In this document: in pieces, positions 10,550-24,000 of the stretch
How the letters are laid out: every line of letters starts with the position of its first letter
Numbering within the stretch: position 1 is the stretch's first letter
The notes under the pieces: generated by a model
What the model saw: the letters and a program-made list of their open reading frames with translations, nothing else
Told to the model about the DNA's origin: nothing
Database searches by the model: none
Made by a program: the position numbers and the translations under genes
NCBI GenBank assembly: GCA_009617715.1
Contig: VTFK01000020.1
Span: forward strand, 620,001-684,000
From: Plectrocnemia conspersa
Taxonomy: Eukaryota > Arthropoda > Insecta > Trichoptera > Polycentropodidae
Direction of reading: 5' to 3'
Length of the DNA: 64,000 bases

Positions 10550-13500
10550 CCTGTATAAAAGTAGTATTTATATATTTATAGGTCTTTACCTTATGCTTAA
10601 TATTTATTTGATACGCCAATAAGGCGTTTTTGTTACTTTTGTTAGCATTTTCATTGTCTTTTCTGCGGAACGATAAACTTTTACCCAAAGTCGCACTTCA
10701 AAAGCATTAATACAATTATGTGCTATATTACGTCAGTTATTTATTTAATTGAAATTATAAGCATTGAATTGCTGAAAATGATTTAATTAATAAACGTATA
10801 TATATATAATACTAGTATATATTTATTCTCAGACAGATTGTTAGTTTAAAACTTTACCAAACTGCATTTTCAGCTTTTTATCTCGTTTGTACAGACAGCA
10901 GTTTTCCCCAGAGACTGTACATATAATACATACTATAAAATATTTAATAAAAGGCGCCATCATCAGAAGCTGTAACTATTTTATTAACTAATAATAACTT
11001 ATTTGACATTGTTTTTAATGTAATCAAATTTATTTTGAAACATCCTGTGTTTATTGAATTGAACATATGATAATTAATAAAAGCAATCGTCACGTATGAT
11101 CAATAACAATATTGATTACATTACGTTTTCGAACGTCGCAGACACAATCATTTTTGCGAATGTGATAAAATATAATGGATAAATTTAATATTTATTTTTA
11201 TTCAATGTTAAGTGTATAGTATTAATTAGACGAGAAAGAAAATATAAATACAACTATGTTGACATTTCAAGAGCTCAATTCGAAATGCTTTTAAATGTCT
11301 TATGTACATTGTAACGAATACAATTTTAGTTATTTACACTTACTACTTAAATGTTAATTAATTAAATTAAATAAAGTCTTACCTTATATTTTTCCTTCTC
11401 TCTCTCTTCCCCCGATTGATGAAGATACGAATATGTTATATCAAAACACACATTTTATTTATTGAAAATATTTTAATTTTCACAATCGAGTGCAATAATA
11501 AATTAAATTTTAATTACTTATAATAGTTTAAAAATAGGTTCTTTACGGCTCGCACCGTTTTTTGTTGTTAGGAATATATTGAATAAAATAAATTTTCCGA
11601 TTTATATCGTGTCAAGCGAAGGACTTTGTAAAGGACGAGGTTTCCCTCCGAGCGCTTGACAACAACTGAGTTTTCACTCGTGTGTAACCAACCTTCTCAT
11701 TTTCCGTAAGCAACCCCTGCACGATGCGCATTTGGTCGGCGCGTTTTCCAAGAAGGACGCTGGAAAACCATACACGTTCGTCTGGAAAATAATTAATTTA
11801 TTATAGCAAAAATTATATTTATTTATTTTGTAAATATATACGCAGGACCAAAACATTAAGCAAATTTTAAATTTATGTTCTCCAGCTTTCTTCAAGATCT
11901 TTGTTAACAATTCAATCAGCAGTCATACTGCTTTTGCCTAATGCAAATTTAATTTTTAAATATGCTTTAAAGCAATGTGCGCAATCAAAACAAATAGAAA
12001 AATATTTTACACGTGTAGTCAAAAGAGCTGTGATGAATTTATTCAGTCCGGACTAATATATCAGATTGAGAAAAAATGTGTCAGTTGTGTATCTGTGACT
12101 TTCAGAACAAGTTTATTCGTCACGCCTATACCATACAAGCTCACGTTTGTTATATGTGAAACGTAGTTTTTAATAACAATTGATAATTAGATTAAAATCA
12201 GATATTAAAATTAGAATGAGATATTATTAGAAAAGGATATTTGTATGAAGCAATATAATCATACATCGTTGAATTTTTTACTTTGTATAGAAATGTTAGT
12301 TTGTTAATAAAGCAAAACCAATTCAATATTAGTTTGTTGTGACAACCTTAGTACTTCAATTTATAACTGCCGCAAATTAAATTAAAATGACCGGAAAGCC
12401 CTTAATAAGTATGTAACGACTTAAAAATAAGCGGCATTCGCATGACGTACTACGCAAAGTTTTTTGGCACATAAGAGGTTAAGGTGAATGGAAACAGCTG
12501 CTTTATCTGGACTTCGATGGTGCCATCTGTATCTACTTAAAATAAGCTCCATTAGATGGAATTAAGAGCTGTATATTTTAGGCAACTTTGATACGTTAGA
12601 AGTTTCAGTGGAAGTAATTTTTTTCTTAGGCAGCGTTCCATCTAATATTTTATCTGAGAAATAGGAGGAGATCAACGATCCACCTATTTTTTAAATTTAT
12701 ATTAAATCATACTAAATGTTTATGGGTACATTGCATTTTAGGTACAACAATAAAATTTGTAGGTTTTACTACCTGCTCAGAGGAATCAAATTTTCACTAT
12801 CCTAAACGTGGCACTTTCTTTCGTTATCTAAGATCGGAATAGCGTAGTCGTATATTACATATACATGTAAATTTATGAAATTAAAACAATGATGAATACA
12901 ATACGAAATAATCACACATATATAATAAAAATTAAAATATATGTATATATTATATATAAAAATTTAATTTTGTATATGGGTCGCTTTATGCGGAAGGATT
13001 TTCACATAAATTTTAACGCGATAAACGCTGCCTGTAAAAAATACTGCATCCGTAAAATATTATATCGCAACATATATATATAATGGAATTATTCTATTAA
13101 ATATTATATAATATAAATGTATTAAAATTTACATTATTTTTGATAATAGAAAATCAACAATATATTGTTCGTTATATTAAATCAAGCTATCGCTAGTTAT
13201 TTTATATATGTATATGTATATAATGAAGAAAAAAATTATTTTCTACTAGTTAATGGTATGCAAAGCATAGTGTCGTAGAAATCAGAGCGTTAAAACGCAA
13301 AATGTGAGCGAACTGAAGAAAGAGCGAAAAATATGCAGGATAGATGAACTGATTATGAAAGCAGCGAAGTACGGTCGGAAAAGCGAGATTGAAAGATTTT
13401 CCTTGTTAAAATTACGTGTTGCAAATGCGAAAGTAATGCGAGCCATGAAATGATTCCAATATAATAACCTGATAAAAGACTTTAGTGGTCGTTCTTAAAT

Positions 13501-14380
13501 GCGTTGGATCGTTTTTAAATGTAAATGCCATTTAATTCTATAAGAATTATACAATTATATCCAGGTAATAGATAATTTGTTTTCAATAGATTTCGTAATA
13601 AAGTTTATTACATCATTTGATGTAAATCTGGACTAAATGTTATCAATCAATGACCAAAAAAATATTGTTTTGATACATATACAAAGCTGTATGTATTGAA
13701 TATCTCATTTGGGTATACTTTTTCGGCGTGTTAGGAAAAGAGGAGATATACTACAATATAAGTAGTAGGTTCACTTGCAGGTATAGTAACGTCTGTAAAG
13801 TAAGTTTAATTTTTCTAAAAGCTTCAGTATAAGTTCATCCATAACTAATAAACATATTTGATTTATTGAAAATGTGAAACACATACTTAGTATTTAGTTA
13901 CTTTACACGGGAAGATGAAATTTTATAAATAAAATAATAAGACGATCAATTCACTCTCGTTAATAAATCACTTTGATTTATCTTTAGCCACTGCTCTCTA
14001 ACTTTCGTATTTAATTATTCTTACAATAACACTAAATGATTAAAATCTGGGGATTTTTGTTGTCCATTGATTTGAAAATAATCTCTATCGATTATTTTTA
14101 TCGAATAAATTATTACAAAAGGCAAATATTTTTTTACCATTTTATAATAGCATTCTTTTTTATAATTTAATAAAGATTTAATTATTCAAATAGTAAAACA
14201 TGTTTTTTAATTTTGTTACAAATATTTATATAAATTAAAATGTTAAAATGGGAAATTTGTATTTATTTATTTTAAAATATTTAAATTATACTTAACTGAT
14301 TTGTAAACACAATAACCAGATTAAAAATTAATAATTTTATTTCCATAATTTAAAAATGAACATATCTTTTGCTATAAATT
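10550..14380. other. AT-rich intergenic DNA upstream of NOP56
   Basis: Almost 4 kb without a recognisable gene. A purine-rich patch at 13260-13453 has an open frame of 60 codons, listed among the findings. The rest is AT-rich with short simple repeats (TATA runs near 10795 and 13070). Confidence 0.5.
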
Positions 14381-14483
14381 GAACGTCATGTGCCTATGGC
14401 CAAACATTACAGTGTTTAGTCCATCTATCTGCGCGTGGTCTGGACGTGCTACGGGGCTCGGCCCCACGCGTTTCACGATGGGG
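14380..14483 (+). promoter_or_regulatory. Probable NOP56 5' exon and core promoter region
   Basis: A GC-richer patch in AT-rich surroundings (CATCTATCTGCGCGTGG, then GGGGCTCGGCCCCACGCG) directly precedes the proposed start codon and a GT donor at 14484. This fits a 5' UTR exon and promoter. The transcription start is not visible from sequence alone. Confidence 0.4.
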
Positions 14484-17400
14484 GTACAGTATTTCATTTT
14501 ACATCGACAATATATGTTTTTTATTAATTATTGAAGCTATAAATTAATTGATATAAAATATTAATCGAATACCGCACACACACACACACACGTGTCATAT
14601 GACATTTTAGGTTATGTTGTATAAATATAAACTTACTCCACGATGCTATTTTTTTTTACTTTGTATGTTAACGAAAGCGACTGATTTAACTGTTTTAATT
14701 GAATTGTTGTGTATTACAGGTGAAAATGCTTGTATTGTTCGAGCATGCCGCGGGCTACTCGCTGTTTAAAATCGAGGAGTTCGACGAAGTGGCTACGTTT
14801 CTACCTCAGTTGGAATCGTCTGTCCTCGAAATGGACAGATTTAATACGATCGTCAAGCTAACGGCTTTTCAGCCTTTCAAAACGGCCGTATCGGCTCTCG
14901 AAAACATCAATAGTATATCCGAAGGTACTACTTTGAATGCATTTTATGTTGATAAATAATAATGCATCGTGTCTAATCCAGATGTATGTTTGTATCAGGC
15001 GTCGTTCCGGAAGATTTACAATTGTTCTTGGATGGTGCTCTACCTAAACAAGGCAAACGGCAGAAGTCTACGTTAGGTGTTTTGGACCCCAAACTGGGAG
15101 CAGCCATCAGCGAAAGTCTTGGAATTCCGTGTTCGCACATTGGCGCTGTTCCCGAGATAATCAGAGGTAGTTTATCATTTATTAAATTACGACTCTTAAT
15201 AAAATACTTTTCAATTCAAGTCAACTAATTATGAAGAATGTTTTTTCTATTTTTCTAATGTGCTTCAAAATGACCCTGATTCAAAAAATAGGTATTGGGT
15301 GACCTCTCACCTGTTGAGCCCAGAATGTTAACACTAGATTTACAGCTATAAACCTGTCAATTTGATGGGTGTCGTTAAAAATATGTATATAGTGACCTTA
15401 TTTGCATTATTCAAAAATAAAGTTATAAAAAAAATATACTGCGATGCGAATTATATAAAATATAAACCAGAAACCTGTCAATTTGACAGCTTTCATAAAT
15501 CTAGTAATCTTAAACCTGACTAAATAGCGAATTAACCCACTGTCCTATGGGTAGGTCACTAAAATCGTGCCACTGTTTTTTACAATTATGACGTTTTTAT
15601 TACTTTTACATGAGTCAAAACGTGAATGAACTCATTAAAAGGGTTTAATAATAACTCCTAAACGATAAAAACCGGAATATTGTTAAGTCTAGTGTTGTTT
15701 GTCGTCTGGTGAAGCTGTGCGGTTTTTTTCTAATTTGAAAATTGCAAAATTTCTTAGGCATATCTGGGTTTTAAGAGAGCTCAAAAGCTATAGTTAGGTT
15801 TTAAATTTTCATTAAGTCGAGTTGGGTTTAGTTAATTTGTTTAGGTCAGATTTGGGTTTGAACAGAAAATATATGTTTCACAGCTGTTGAAGTAGAGTTT
15901 TAACATAATTATTGTATTTAATGCTTATTAAATTATTCATTTAATAATTATCAAAGTAAATCATATATATTATTTTCATGCTTATTAATTAATTTAAATA
16001 AAAATTACTAAGTTTTATATATTCGTTTAGAATTGTCAATTAACAAAATTTTTTACACTACAGTTTCACTAATATTGACTAGTGAAATTATAAATCAATT
16101 GTAATATATGGGCATAGATAGTTCCTAGAATTTTGCTGTATATTATGAGAGAAGAATCTTAAGTTAATTAATTTTTATGATTATATTATAGTTTGTGTTT
16201 TTTTTATTTATGCAATAATATATTGAAATTATTACTATAAAAAACTTCTGCTGTCGGTATAATTGGTAGACCTAAAAATTTCGTGTTTATAATAATGCTC
16301 AATGTTTTCAGGTATTCGTCAACATTTCCCCAAGTTGGTCAAAGGATTCACTTCTAAAACTGCAGGAATAGCTCAATTGGGCTTGGGACATTCATACTCC
16401 AGAGCTAAAGTCAAGTTCAACGTGCACAGAGCCGATAACATGATCATTCAATCGATAGCTCTGCTCGATCAGCTCGATAAGGATATAAATACGTTTTCGA
16501 TGCGTATAAGAGAATGGTATTCATATCATTTCCCAGAGTTGGTCAAAATCGTTCCAGACAATTATCTGTATGCCAAGGTTGCCGAATTCATCAAGAATCG
16601 TAAAGATTTATCAGCAGAATCTCTAGAGCCTCTCACTGAAATTTTGATGGACGGAGAAAAAGCACAAGCGATCTTAGACGCTTCCAAAATGTCTATGGGA
16701 ATGGACATATCGCCTATAGATTTAATCAACATTGAGATGTTTGCCACTAGATTGGTCAAGCTTAGCGAATATAGAAAAGAGATCTCCGAATACCTACATA
16801 AGAAGATGAACGGAGTGGCTCCGAACTTAGCGTGCTTGATCGGAGATCAGGTCGGAGCTAGGCTCATTTCCAAAGCGGGCAGTTTAACAAATCTCGCTAA
16901 ATTCCCGGCTTCCACTGTTCAGATCTTAGGCGCTGAAAAGGCTCTGTTCAGAGCGTTGAAAACGAGAGGAAACACTCCCAAATATGGTTTGCTGTATCAT
17001 TCGAGCTTTATCGGACGGGCCGGTCTTAAAAACAAGGGAAGAATTTCCAGATACTTGGCTAATAAATGTTCTATCGCTAGTAGAATCGATTGTTTCACTG
17101 ACGTTCAAATGCCAGTCTTCGGTGAAAAGCTAAAACAACAGGTCGAAGATAGATTGAAGTTTTACGAATGCGGCGACGTTCCCAAGAAGAACATCGAAGT
17201 AATGAAAGAAGCGATGGAAGAAGCTGCTTTGATTATTGCTAATCAAACGCAAGAGGAAGAAATTAAAACGAAGAAGAAAAAGGTAAATATTATGATAAAA
17301 ATTATTAATGTAATGAATGATATTAATTTATTATCTTTTACAGAATAAGAAACGAAAATCTGAAGTATCTGAAGCCGATATAACAATAGAAAATGGAAAT

Positions 17401-17484
17401 TGTGAAATTGAAGAAAACGGCAATAATGAAGAATCTAAAAAGAAAAAGAAGAAGAAGAGTAAAGATAAATCAGTGACGGAATAA
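14478..17484 (+). CDS. NOP56: Nucleolar protein 56 (box C/D snoRNP core)
   Basis: NOP56 binds box C/D snoRNAs with NOP58, fibrillarin and the 15.5K/Snu13 protein and guides rRNA 2'-O-methylation in the nucleolus. Exons read: 14478-14483, 14720-14924, 14999-15166, 16312-17282 and 17344-17484, joined in frame to about 496 aa. The order is NOP5NT ([14 protein letters not shown]), NOSIC ([20 protein letters not shown], then [15 protein letters not shown]) and the Nop domain ([20 protein letters not shown]). A Lys/Glu-rich tail follows, as in the family. The first exon would give only Met-Gly before the splice; if it is wrong, ATG 14726 is the start and the protein is four residues shorter. Poly(A) signal AATAAA is at 17705. 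I saw no C/D snoRNA in its introns, though vertebrate NOP56 introns host them. Confidence 0.93.
14575..14591. repeat. (CA)n microsatellite in NOP56 intron 1
   Basis: A pure CA run of about 17 bp inside the intron at 14484-14719. Confidence 0.8.
15296..15575. repeat. Short inverted-repeat element in NOP56 intron 3
   Basis: The segment begins near TTGGGTGACCT and ends near GGGTAGGTCACT, so GTGACCT faces AGGTCAC. A second inner pair, CTAGATTTA and TAAATCTAG, encloses two copies of AACCTGTCAATTTGA. It looks like a small non-autonomous DNA element. The boundaries are uncertain. Confidence 0.4.
15700..16120. repeat. Degraded copy of the 42.3-kb foldback family
   Basis: The intron carries GATTTGGGTTTGAACAG at about 15847 and CAGTTTCACTAATATTGACT followed by AGTGAAATTATAAATCAATT at about 16062-16100. 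Both occur in the inverted-repeat element at 42272-42877. This probably explains why this NOP56 intron (1145 bp) is longer than its neighbours. Confidence 0.5.
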
Positions 17485-17704
17485 TAAACATCATTATTTC
17501 ATTCCGATTTATACAACATGATTTGCAAAATTTTGCAAAGCTATTTTTCATTATATATATATATATTTTTTTTTGACCTTAAATATGTTTTTTTTACATG
17601 TTAAAATATAAAAACAATAGTGCAGCACATGTTTGTATGCGTTACTTTTTTTTATATTATTTTATCTATTATGTTGTATTGATACTATATTTTTAATGTA
17701 ATCA

Positions 17705-17710
17705 AATAAA
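17705..17710 (+). terminator. NOP56 poly(A) signal
   Basis: AATAAA lies 221 bp after the NOP56 stop codon in T-rich sequence. Confidence 0.6.
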
Positions 17711-19040
17711 ACAGATATGTTTTAATTGATCTGACTTTTTTATTTCACATATTCTTACATTCAAATTAAATATGCCTAGGCAGTGCATGCTTTATTTTTA
17801 TTAACTTTGAACTCTGTAGGCCAGAGGCTCTGGCCAAAAGCATGTGTAAGTTTACTCGGTACTTTCTCCATCACGCAGGTAATTTCAATGTCAATGTACA
17901 GTACCGTAGCTTCCAACTTTTACACATACATTTGTGTATGCTAGAAGCCTAAGTCACAAGAAGAAAGTCTTACACATAATACGAAAATCCGATTGTATGT
18001 TGTTTTTGTTTCTATCTGCGCTGCAATAACGGTTATTGTCGCAAAACTGCAGCATATCGGCATACTTTAGCGCGATTAGCAGAGGTCGATAACAATGTTA
18101 CATGATGTATGATATATTATTTCAAAAATTAGTAAAATATTTTTTTATATAGTGATACAAATTACATACATATAATAGATATAAATTTACATACATAAAA
18201 AATATATTGACTGAAAATATACATATTTTAAAATACAATTTTTATGTCATTTATGAACATCTACAATTGAAGCGTTCTGATTGTGGGTAATAGCTTCGAT
18301 GTTTTCGGTTGTGTTAGTTGCTAATTTGTGGAGGACGTTTGTACAGTAAACTGTACAAAGTGACCCTTATGAATATTTTCTTCTGGAAGGCGTCACTGTA
18401 CTCGTACAGGAAGCGAAGCGTAAGTCCAAGGTCAAAGGAATCCCTTCAGCAAATATGTAGTCCGAGGTCGAAGGTGATCTTACAACACTTACCGGGCCTA
18501 GACCCAAACACAAACACTCACAAGCTATCCTAACCCGCCAACTACCAATCACATCTCCTTAAATCCAGTCCAACCACAACTTTAATTTAACAATAATCAA
18601 ACATCAGGATCAAGGCGGGACCTCAGATTCGTGTCTGATGCACAAGAGTCACTACATAATTAACTTCTTTTGTACAGTATCAATCAATATCCTCTTCAAA
18701 CATCAGATACATTATTTTATCATTAATAACTAGTTCGTCAATCCTAGGCGTAATCGACTACTCTTTAATCTATCGATTAATTGACTTTCAATGTCAAATG
18801 AAAGAGTTTTAACGCGCCGTGAAACTGTAGAAGCCGAAAGGGTAAGACAAGAAAATTGCTGTGTTAAAGAAGGTTCGCCAAAACCTACATCCATAGCATC
18901 TCAAATTAAGGGTTTTACTAAATCTAATCCCATTCGGTATGATAGCTAATAAGAAGAAAATAATCCGGACAAATTATAGGTAATTATATAATGTCAAACA
19001 AACCTCATTTGGGCAGTTTTCTTTGGCTTCGTTCCAACAA
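17711..19040. other. Intergenic between NOP56 and COPA 3' ends
   Basis: No host gene is seen. A GC-richer patch at about 18340-18600 contains a near-duplicate pair, AGTCCAAGGTCAAAGGAATC and AGTCCGAGGTCGAAGGTGATC, about 45 bp apart. This suggests an old repeat, but I cannot name it. Confidence 0.4.
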
Positions 19041-19045
19041 GACTA

Positions 19046-20010
19046 TCACTTTCTAATGATGTAGAAGAAGATGATTGGTAGTTCATTTTCAATTTTTAAA
19101 AAGAAATCGGGTACAAATCCGTAGTAGTCTCCAACCGTAACTTGAAAGTGACAATCCCTCAAATATGATTTAAATATTAAAAATATATTATGGGAAAGTT
19201 GTCGCTTGCTTTTATAGAGAATCCCTGGATGCCACAAAAACACAGCACCACAGTATTTTTTCTCCTCCATGTCCGTGTTGATAGATTTCGCGAGTCTGTG
19301 AAATTGTTCCACTGTGGAGTGTTGATTTCTGAAACCAAATTGGTGATTTCGAATGATTTTTCTTTTTTCAATTATAGGCTGCATTATTTTTAATATTAAT
19401 ATTTCTAATATTTTTGACATTGTCAGTAGCAAGCTTATTAGTCTGTATGATGTGACGTCTTCTGGCTCTTTTCCAAGTTAGTGGAATTATTTGAGCCACC
19501 TTCCATTGGGTTGGGAAGTAGTTGAGTCTGATTGTTGCGTTATATAAAATGGTCATAAATCTTATGACTTTTATTGGTAATTCCTTCTTTATTCTTCCAT
19601 TTATCAAGTCATAACCCATTGTCTTATTAGTGTGAAGTTCCTAATATGCAAGTCAAGCTGAAGGGGTGAGTTAAAGTAGTCCTGTATTTCTTTTTCCATT
19701 TCAGTTAAGTCATTGCACTGAGAGAAAAAATTTCTTCTAGATGTTCAGAAAATGCTTTAGGTTTCTCCTTGTTTTCTCTAGTTCATTTTCCGTTAAATAG
19801 TCTGATCAGTGATATTTTTTATTGAGGCTCTTTTATCCTATTCGTAACTTTCCACAAAGACTAATCTGTAGTTTCTGTTGGCGTTAAGCTCTTAAAAAAA
19901 TCTTGAATTGATTCATTTTTTTGTGTTTGTATTAGGATTTTCAGTTCTTTTATTGATTTATTTAGTTTTGTTTTATCGATGATCTAGTATATCGCCATTT
20001 TTTTCTTGAA
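19046..20010 (-). pseudogene. Jockey-type LINE pol fragment (decayed)
   Basis: Read on the minus strand from about 20010 down, the frames give SLWKVTNRIKEPQ, then ENKEKPKAFSEHLEEIF, then the early RT region (LNYFPTQWKVAQIIPL at about 19490), HQFGFRNQHSTVEQFHRLA and an eroded catalytic region ending near 19050. The order matches jockey pol, and stops and frameshifts are common. It lies in the gap between the convergent NOP56 and COPA genes. It is less conserved at the catalytic A motif than the copy at 2640-3790. Confidence 0.75.
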
Positions 20011-20277
20011 TTGCTTCTCTTATTTTGATTTTTATGCAACAGCCTAAAATCGATTATCACAATTAATATTTAACAATTGAAAAATGCATTATTTCATGAA
20101 ACATACTTTCAAAATCCGAGCTCAGCTTCGCCGAAACTGGCCAAACGATTCCATGTTTTGCTCAATTTATTACACCGTATTTATACATATTTTACACGGG
20201 TTTAACATACATGATGACGAAAGTGTGATGTCATTATAACAGAAATTTGAGATACATTTAAATAATAATTAGAACTG

Positions 20278-20640
20278 CGACGAGCATCTAAAATTTAATT
20301 TATGGGTTGTATGTGACAGGATGCGAATATGTAATACTAAATTAAGATGTATTTAAATAAAGAAAAATCAACAGGGGTGATGTGACGACAAAATTATAGT
20401 TCAGCGGCGAACATCTAAAACTTAATTTATGGGTTACAAAGAAAAATATACGGCAGTGCTGCATCGTGAACGACAGCGAGCGTCTAAAACTTAATTTATG
20501 GATTATAAAAAATATACAGCGCGTTATCTGTCGGATTTCATTATATAAACACTCCCGGTACTAATAAGAACAAACTGTGAAATTTTCAGCAAAATCGGTC
20601 CAGTAGTTTTTGAGTATTGTGTCAACACACATACAAACAT
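20278..20640. repeat. Tandem-repeat-bearing transposon tail
   Basis: Three spaced copies of a unit ending in CATCTAAAACTTAATTTATG (or close variants) lie near 20278-20310, 20402-20435 and 20473-20505. They are followed by CAGCAAAATCGGTCCAGTAG and a TTTTTGAGTATTG tail near 20590-20620. A tail of this kind is common in repeats of many insects. I cannot assign the family securely. Confidence 0.5.
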
Positions 20641-20898
20641 TACCTTTTACCATTAGATTTCATGGTGCTGCATGAAAAAAGCAAAATATTGCCAGTGTAA
20701 AGTCCTTTTTCATTTTTACAAAAATAACTCATTGTCGATTTTGTTTTACAAATATATAAAACAATCAATTGTTTTCATACACTAGATATAAGTTTTTATC
20801 TTTTGCTCAACTTACAATTTGAATAAAATAAAATCAGACTTGCAAAAATGCTTTATTAAGTTGAAAACAACTAATTATAATATTTATAATAATTCACA

Positions 20899-20904
20899 TT
20901 TATT
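20899..20904 (-). terminator. Likely COPA poly(A) signal
   Basis: TTTATT on the plus strand reads AATAAA on the minus strand, about 140 bp beyond the COPA stop codon. Confidence 0.4.
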
Positions 20905-21039
20905 TAATACTTAACATACAATCATTAAATATATTCAGTTACACTTCAAAAATAAAATCTTCGTACATAATACAATATGACATTCAACTAAGCCTTTCTT
21001 AATTTAAGGTTAAAACAATCGAAACAAATAATTCTGTAA

Positions 21040-24000
21040 TTACTTCTGGAACTGCATCTGCGATATCTTCAATCCTGAACAATCCTTTCCGATCTCGGCA
21101 ACAGTACAAATTGTACACAACCTTCCTTTATATTCCGGTGAGAATGTAGCACCACACAATGGGCATTTTTCTTCAGGCTTTCCTCTATAAATAGGCTTAT
21201 AACTGATTCCGCACAGATTGAAAGGATTGTGCTCGTCATACAGAAGATGGTGTTCATCATTTGAATTTTTATCACAAGACTGAACGACTTTTCTTGCGTT
21301 TTGCGCTACTTCACTCGAGGGTCCCAGTTCAAGTAATCTTTTAGCGAACGACGATGCAGTTTTGTAATTTTTGGCTTTGAAGCAAACGTTCAAGGCAATC
21401 CTGAGGGTCAGGAACTGATGAACTGGCTGTAATCCGCAATGTGTGAAATAAGCAGCCAATTCGCAATTACGTTTCTGCTCTTCGTCCGTCTTTTTAGGTA
21501 AAGCTAAAAGGATATATTTATAAATCAGGCAATATTAACATAATAATTTAATATTTATAATAACACAAACCTTTTCTATAAGTCTCCATTTCTAATCCGA
21601 GAACGTATTCTCTACAGATCTGCAACAGCTCTTTAGCTTCGGCTATTTCTTGCTTACTATCAACGATCAATAATGGTATCGCCAGCATTATTTGACGTAA
21701 TTTTTCAACAGCTTCCGTGAAGTTACCTTGCGTTGTCATATAGTAACAAGATTGAAGCCGTTGTACCAAATCACTCAGCTTTATAGCTAAAATAATTTAA
21801 AAGCGATTAAAATACATTTATTATAAATATATTATTAATTTAAATATTACTTAGAGCTGGCAATCCGTTCTTAGGCGTCGCATCTTTCCAATTCCTCTGA
21901 GGATATGTAGAAAGAGATGGCAAACTCGGAAGTCCGGTGAAGCACAATTCAGAGGAGGCGTAGCACGTCATGAATAGCTGTTCAAACGGAGAAAAGTTTA
22001 CGATGCCGACTTGCTCGTTTAATAACCTGAAATTATAAATATAATGTAATGGCGTATAAGATTGTTTGTATTGATAGATTAATACCTAAATGCAGATTCA
22101 AACGATCCGGCCGCAATGTGATCGGCAGCTAGACGTGAATTGTCTGGCCACATGGCACGCAAAGATCGTCCTCTGGTAGGCGGTGTGAAATAGCCTTCTC
22201 CTTCGGATCCCGCAACAGGATCGGCATTGGCAAGAAGCTCTTCAGGAATGTCCAAGTCGTCATCAACGTCCCATCCGGCGCCTTGAGCTGCTGATGCATC
22301 ATCCTATGATGAAATTTTAATTAATTATATTGTAGATACAATACAGGCTTTAATAGAGAAAAAGGATTAAGTATTAGTATAATTTGCTCTTTTGTCTATT
22401 TGTTTTATATAAAATCGTATCGGCGCCATTGCACGTTCCCACTGCAACGACGCTGGCTCGATTTTACTGCTTTTGACGTGAATTTTTGACTTCTGAGAAG
22501 TGATAATTGTTTTTACGCCTTCCTATTGACCAAAATTCGGTTTGAATAAGCTTTTACCAATACTTTTATATTAAAAGTCCGTAATAATATCAGTAATGAT
22601 AGCTATCATATTTTTAAAACAGTGTAGTATCAAAGTGCAGACCAACTATGGAGCAATATGCGAGATGTGACAACTGTCTGTACTTCTTCCGCTTATTATC
22701 TTCTGAGAGATGAGCTGGCTAATGAAAATTCCAATATTTACATACTTATTTTTTAAAGTAAAAATTTAAAACATACGAAATACCTTAATTTTTCCGAGGA
22801 TGGTCAAAATTGATTAACCAGTTTTTGATATGTAAAAAAACCGAAAACTGTTTTTTTGGAACTCCTAGTCAAGATTGTTTAGATTAGGTTTGGGTTTGAA
22901 CAACAGACGTTTTGCCTTATATATTTAAAGAATATATAAAATACATAAGACAACGAAAAGGATTGATTTGCCGGTCTTTGAAGAGCTAGACACTAAAGAC
23001 AGACTGTTCAAAAATTAATTTAAAACTACAGCGAGAATTACCTTAGGCTTCTCATCTGGATCAATGTCGTCATCGTCTCCCCAAGCACCGGCGATCTGCT
23101 CAACAGCTTCTATCGGCTCGGCTAACATACCAGGAGCACTCAAAGCAGATTGGACTTGTGCAGCTCCTCTTGTCAACACTTGACCTTCAAAGAATCCTCT
23201 GAAATATACCAAACATTAATTAAATTCTCTATCAACAATTGCGTAACACTATAAGAATTACCTAGACACGGTTAAAAGCGGCCAGTTAGTCTGACAGTTG
23301 TGAACTGGAAGTGGCGGTCTGATGATTTTGGCATTCGATATCGGCTGCGGAAGCTTGTCCGCCTTCTCCGGTAGTGATGCTTTAATTTCTTCAGCTTCTT
23401 TGTCATATCCGTAAGTGGAAGCGATCATGTATGCAAGAGTTTTCTAAATATAAAAAAATAAATCATTATAAATGTATTGTATTTTATTATTAAAATAAAC
23501 AGATTTATATTAACCTGTCCACATTTGTTAAGAATATTCATCTTCTCCTTTGCGTCTCCGAGTTGAAGAGCCGTTTGGAAGTGTGAAGACTTATCGTTCC
23601 TGATGTCGGCTATCTTCATCATTTTTTTCAGTTTCTCGAGATTTCCAGTTACTAAGTACAAGAAAGTCAGCTTCTCGAAACGCTTCGTGCGTTGATAGCA
23701 CATCTCCACGATCTATTAAAATAAAATATATATTAAAAAAAGGTGAGAGTCACACAATTTTTTTTAACACTTACTTGATGGTTACCCTGAGCCAACGCCG
23801 CTTTGGCCAGTCTATCCCAACAGCTTGCGCTCTCGATGGACTTAGCCGCTTCCAGAGCGGCCTCGATATTTCCGCACTCCAAAGCCAAAGTGAAACGAGT
23901 CTTTTCGTCCTTCACGAAATGCAAAGCGACTTCCGGATAGCCCTTCTGTTGCAAATACGATATTATAGACTGACCGACCAGTTTCGCCGTCCTCACCATG

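Noticed and set aside
15167..16311. Box C/D snoRNA in a NOP56 intron
   Set aside because: I looked for RTGATGA and CTGA boxes at snoRNA spacing, as vertebrate NOP56 introns host such RNAs, and found no convincing pair.
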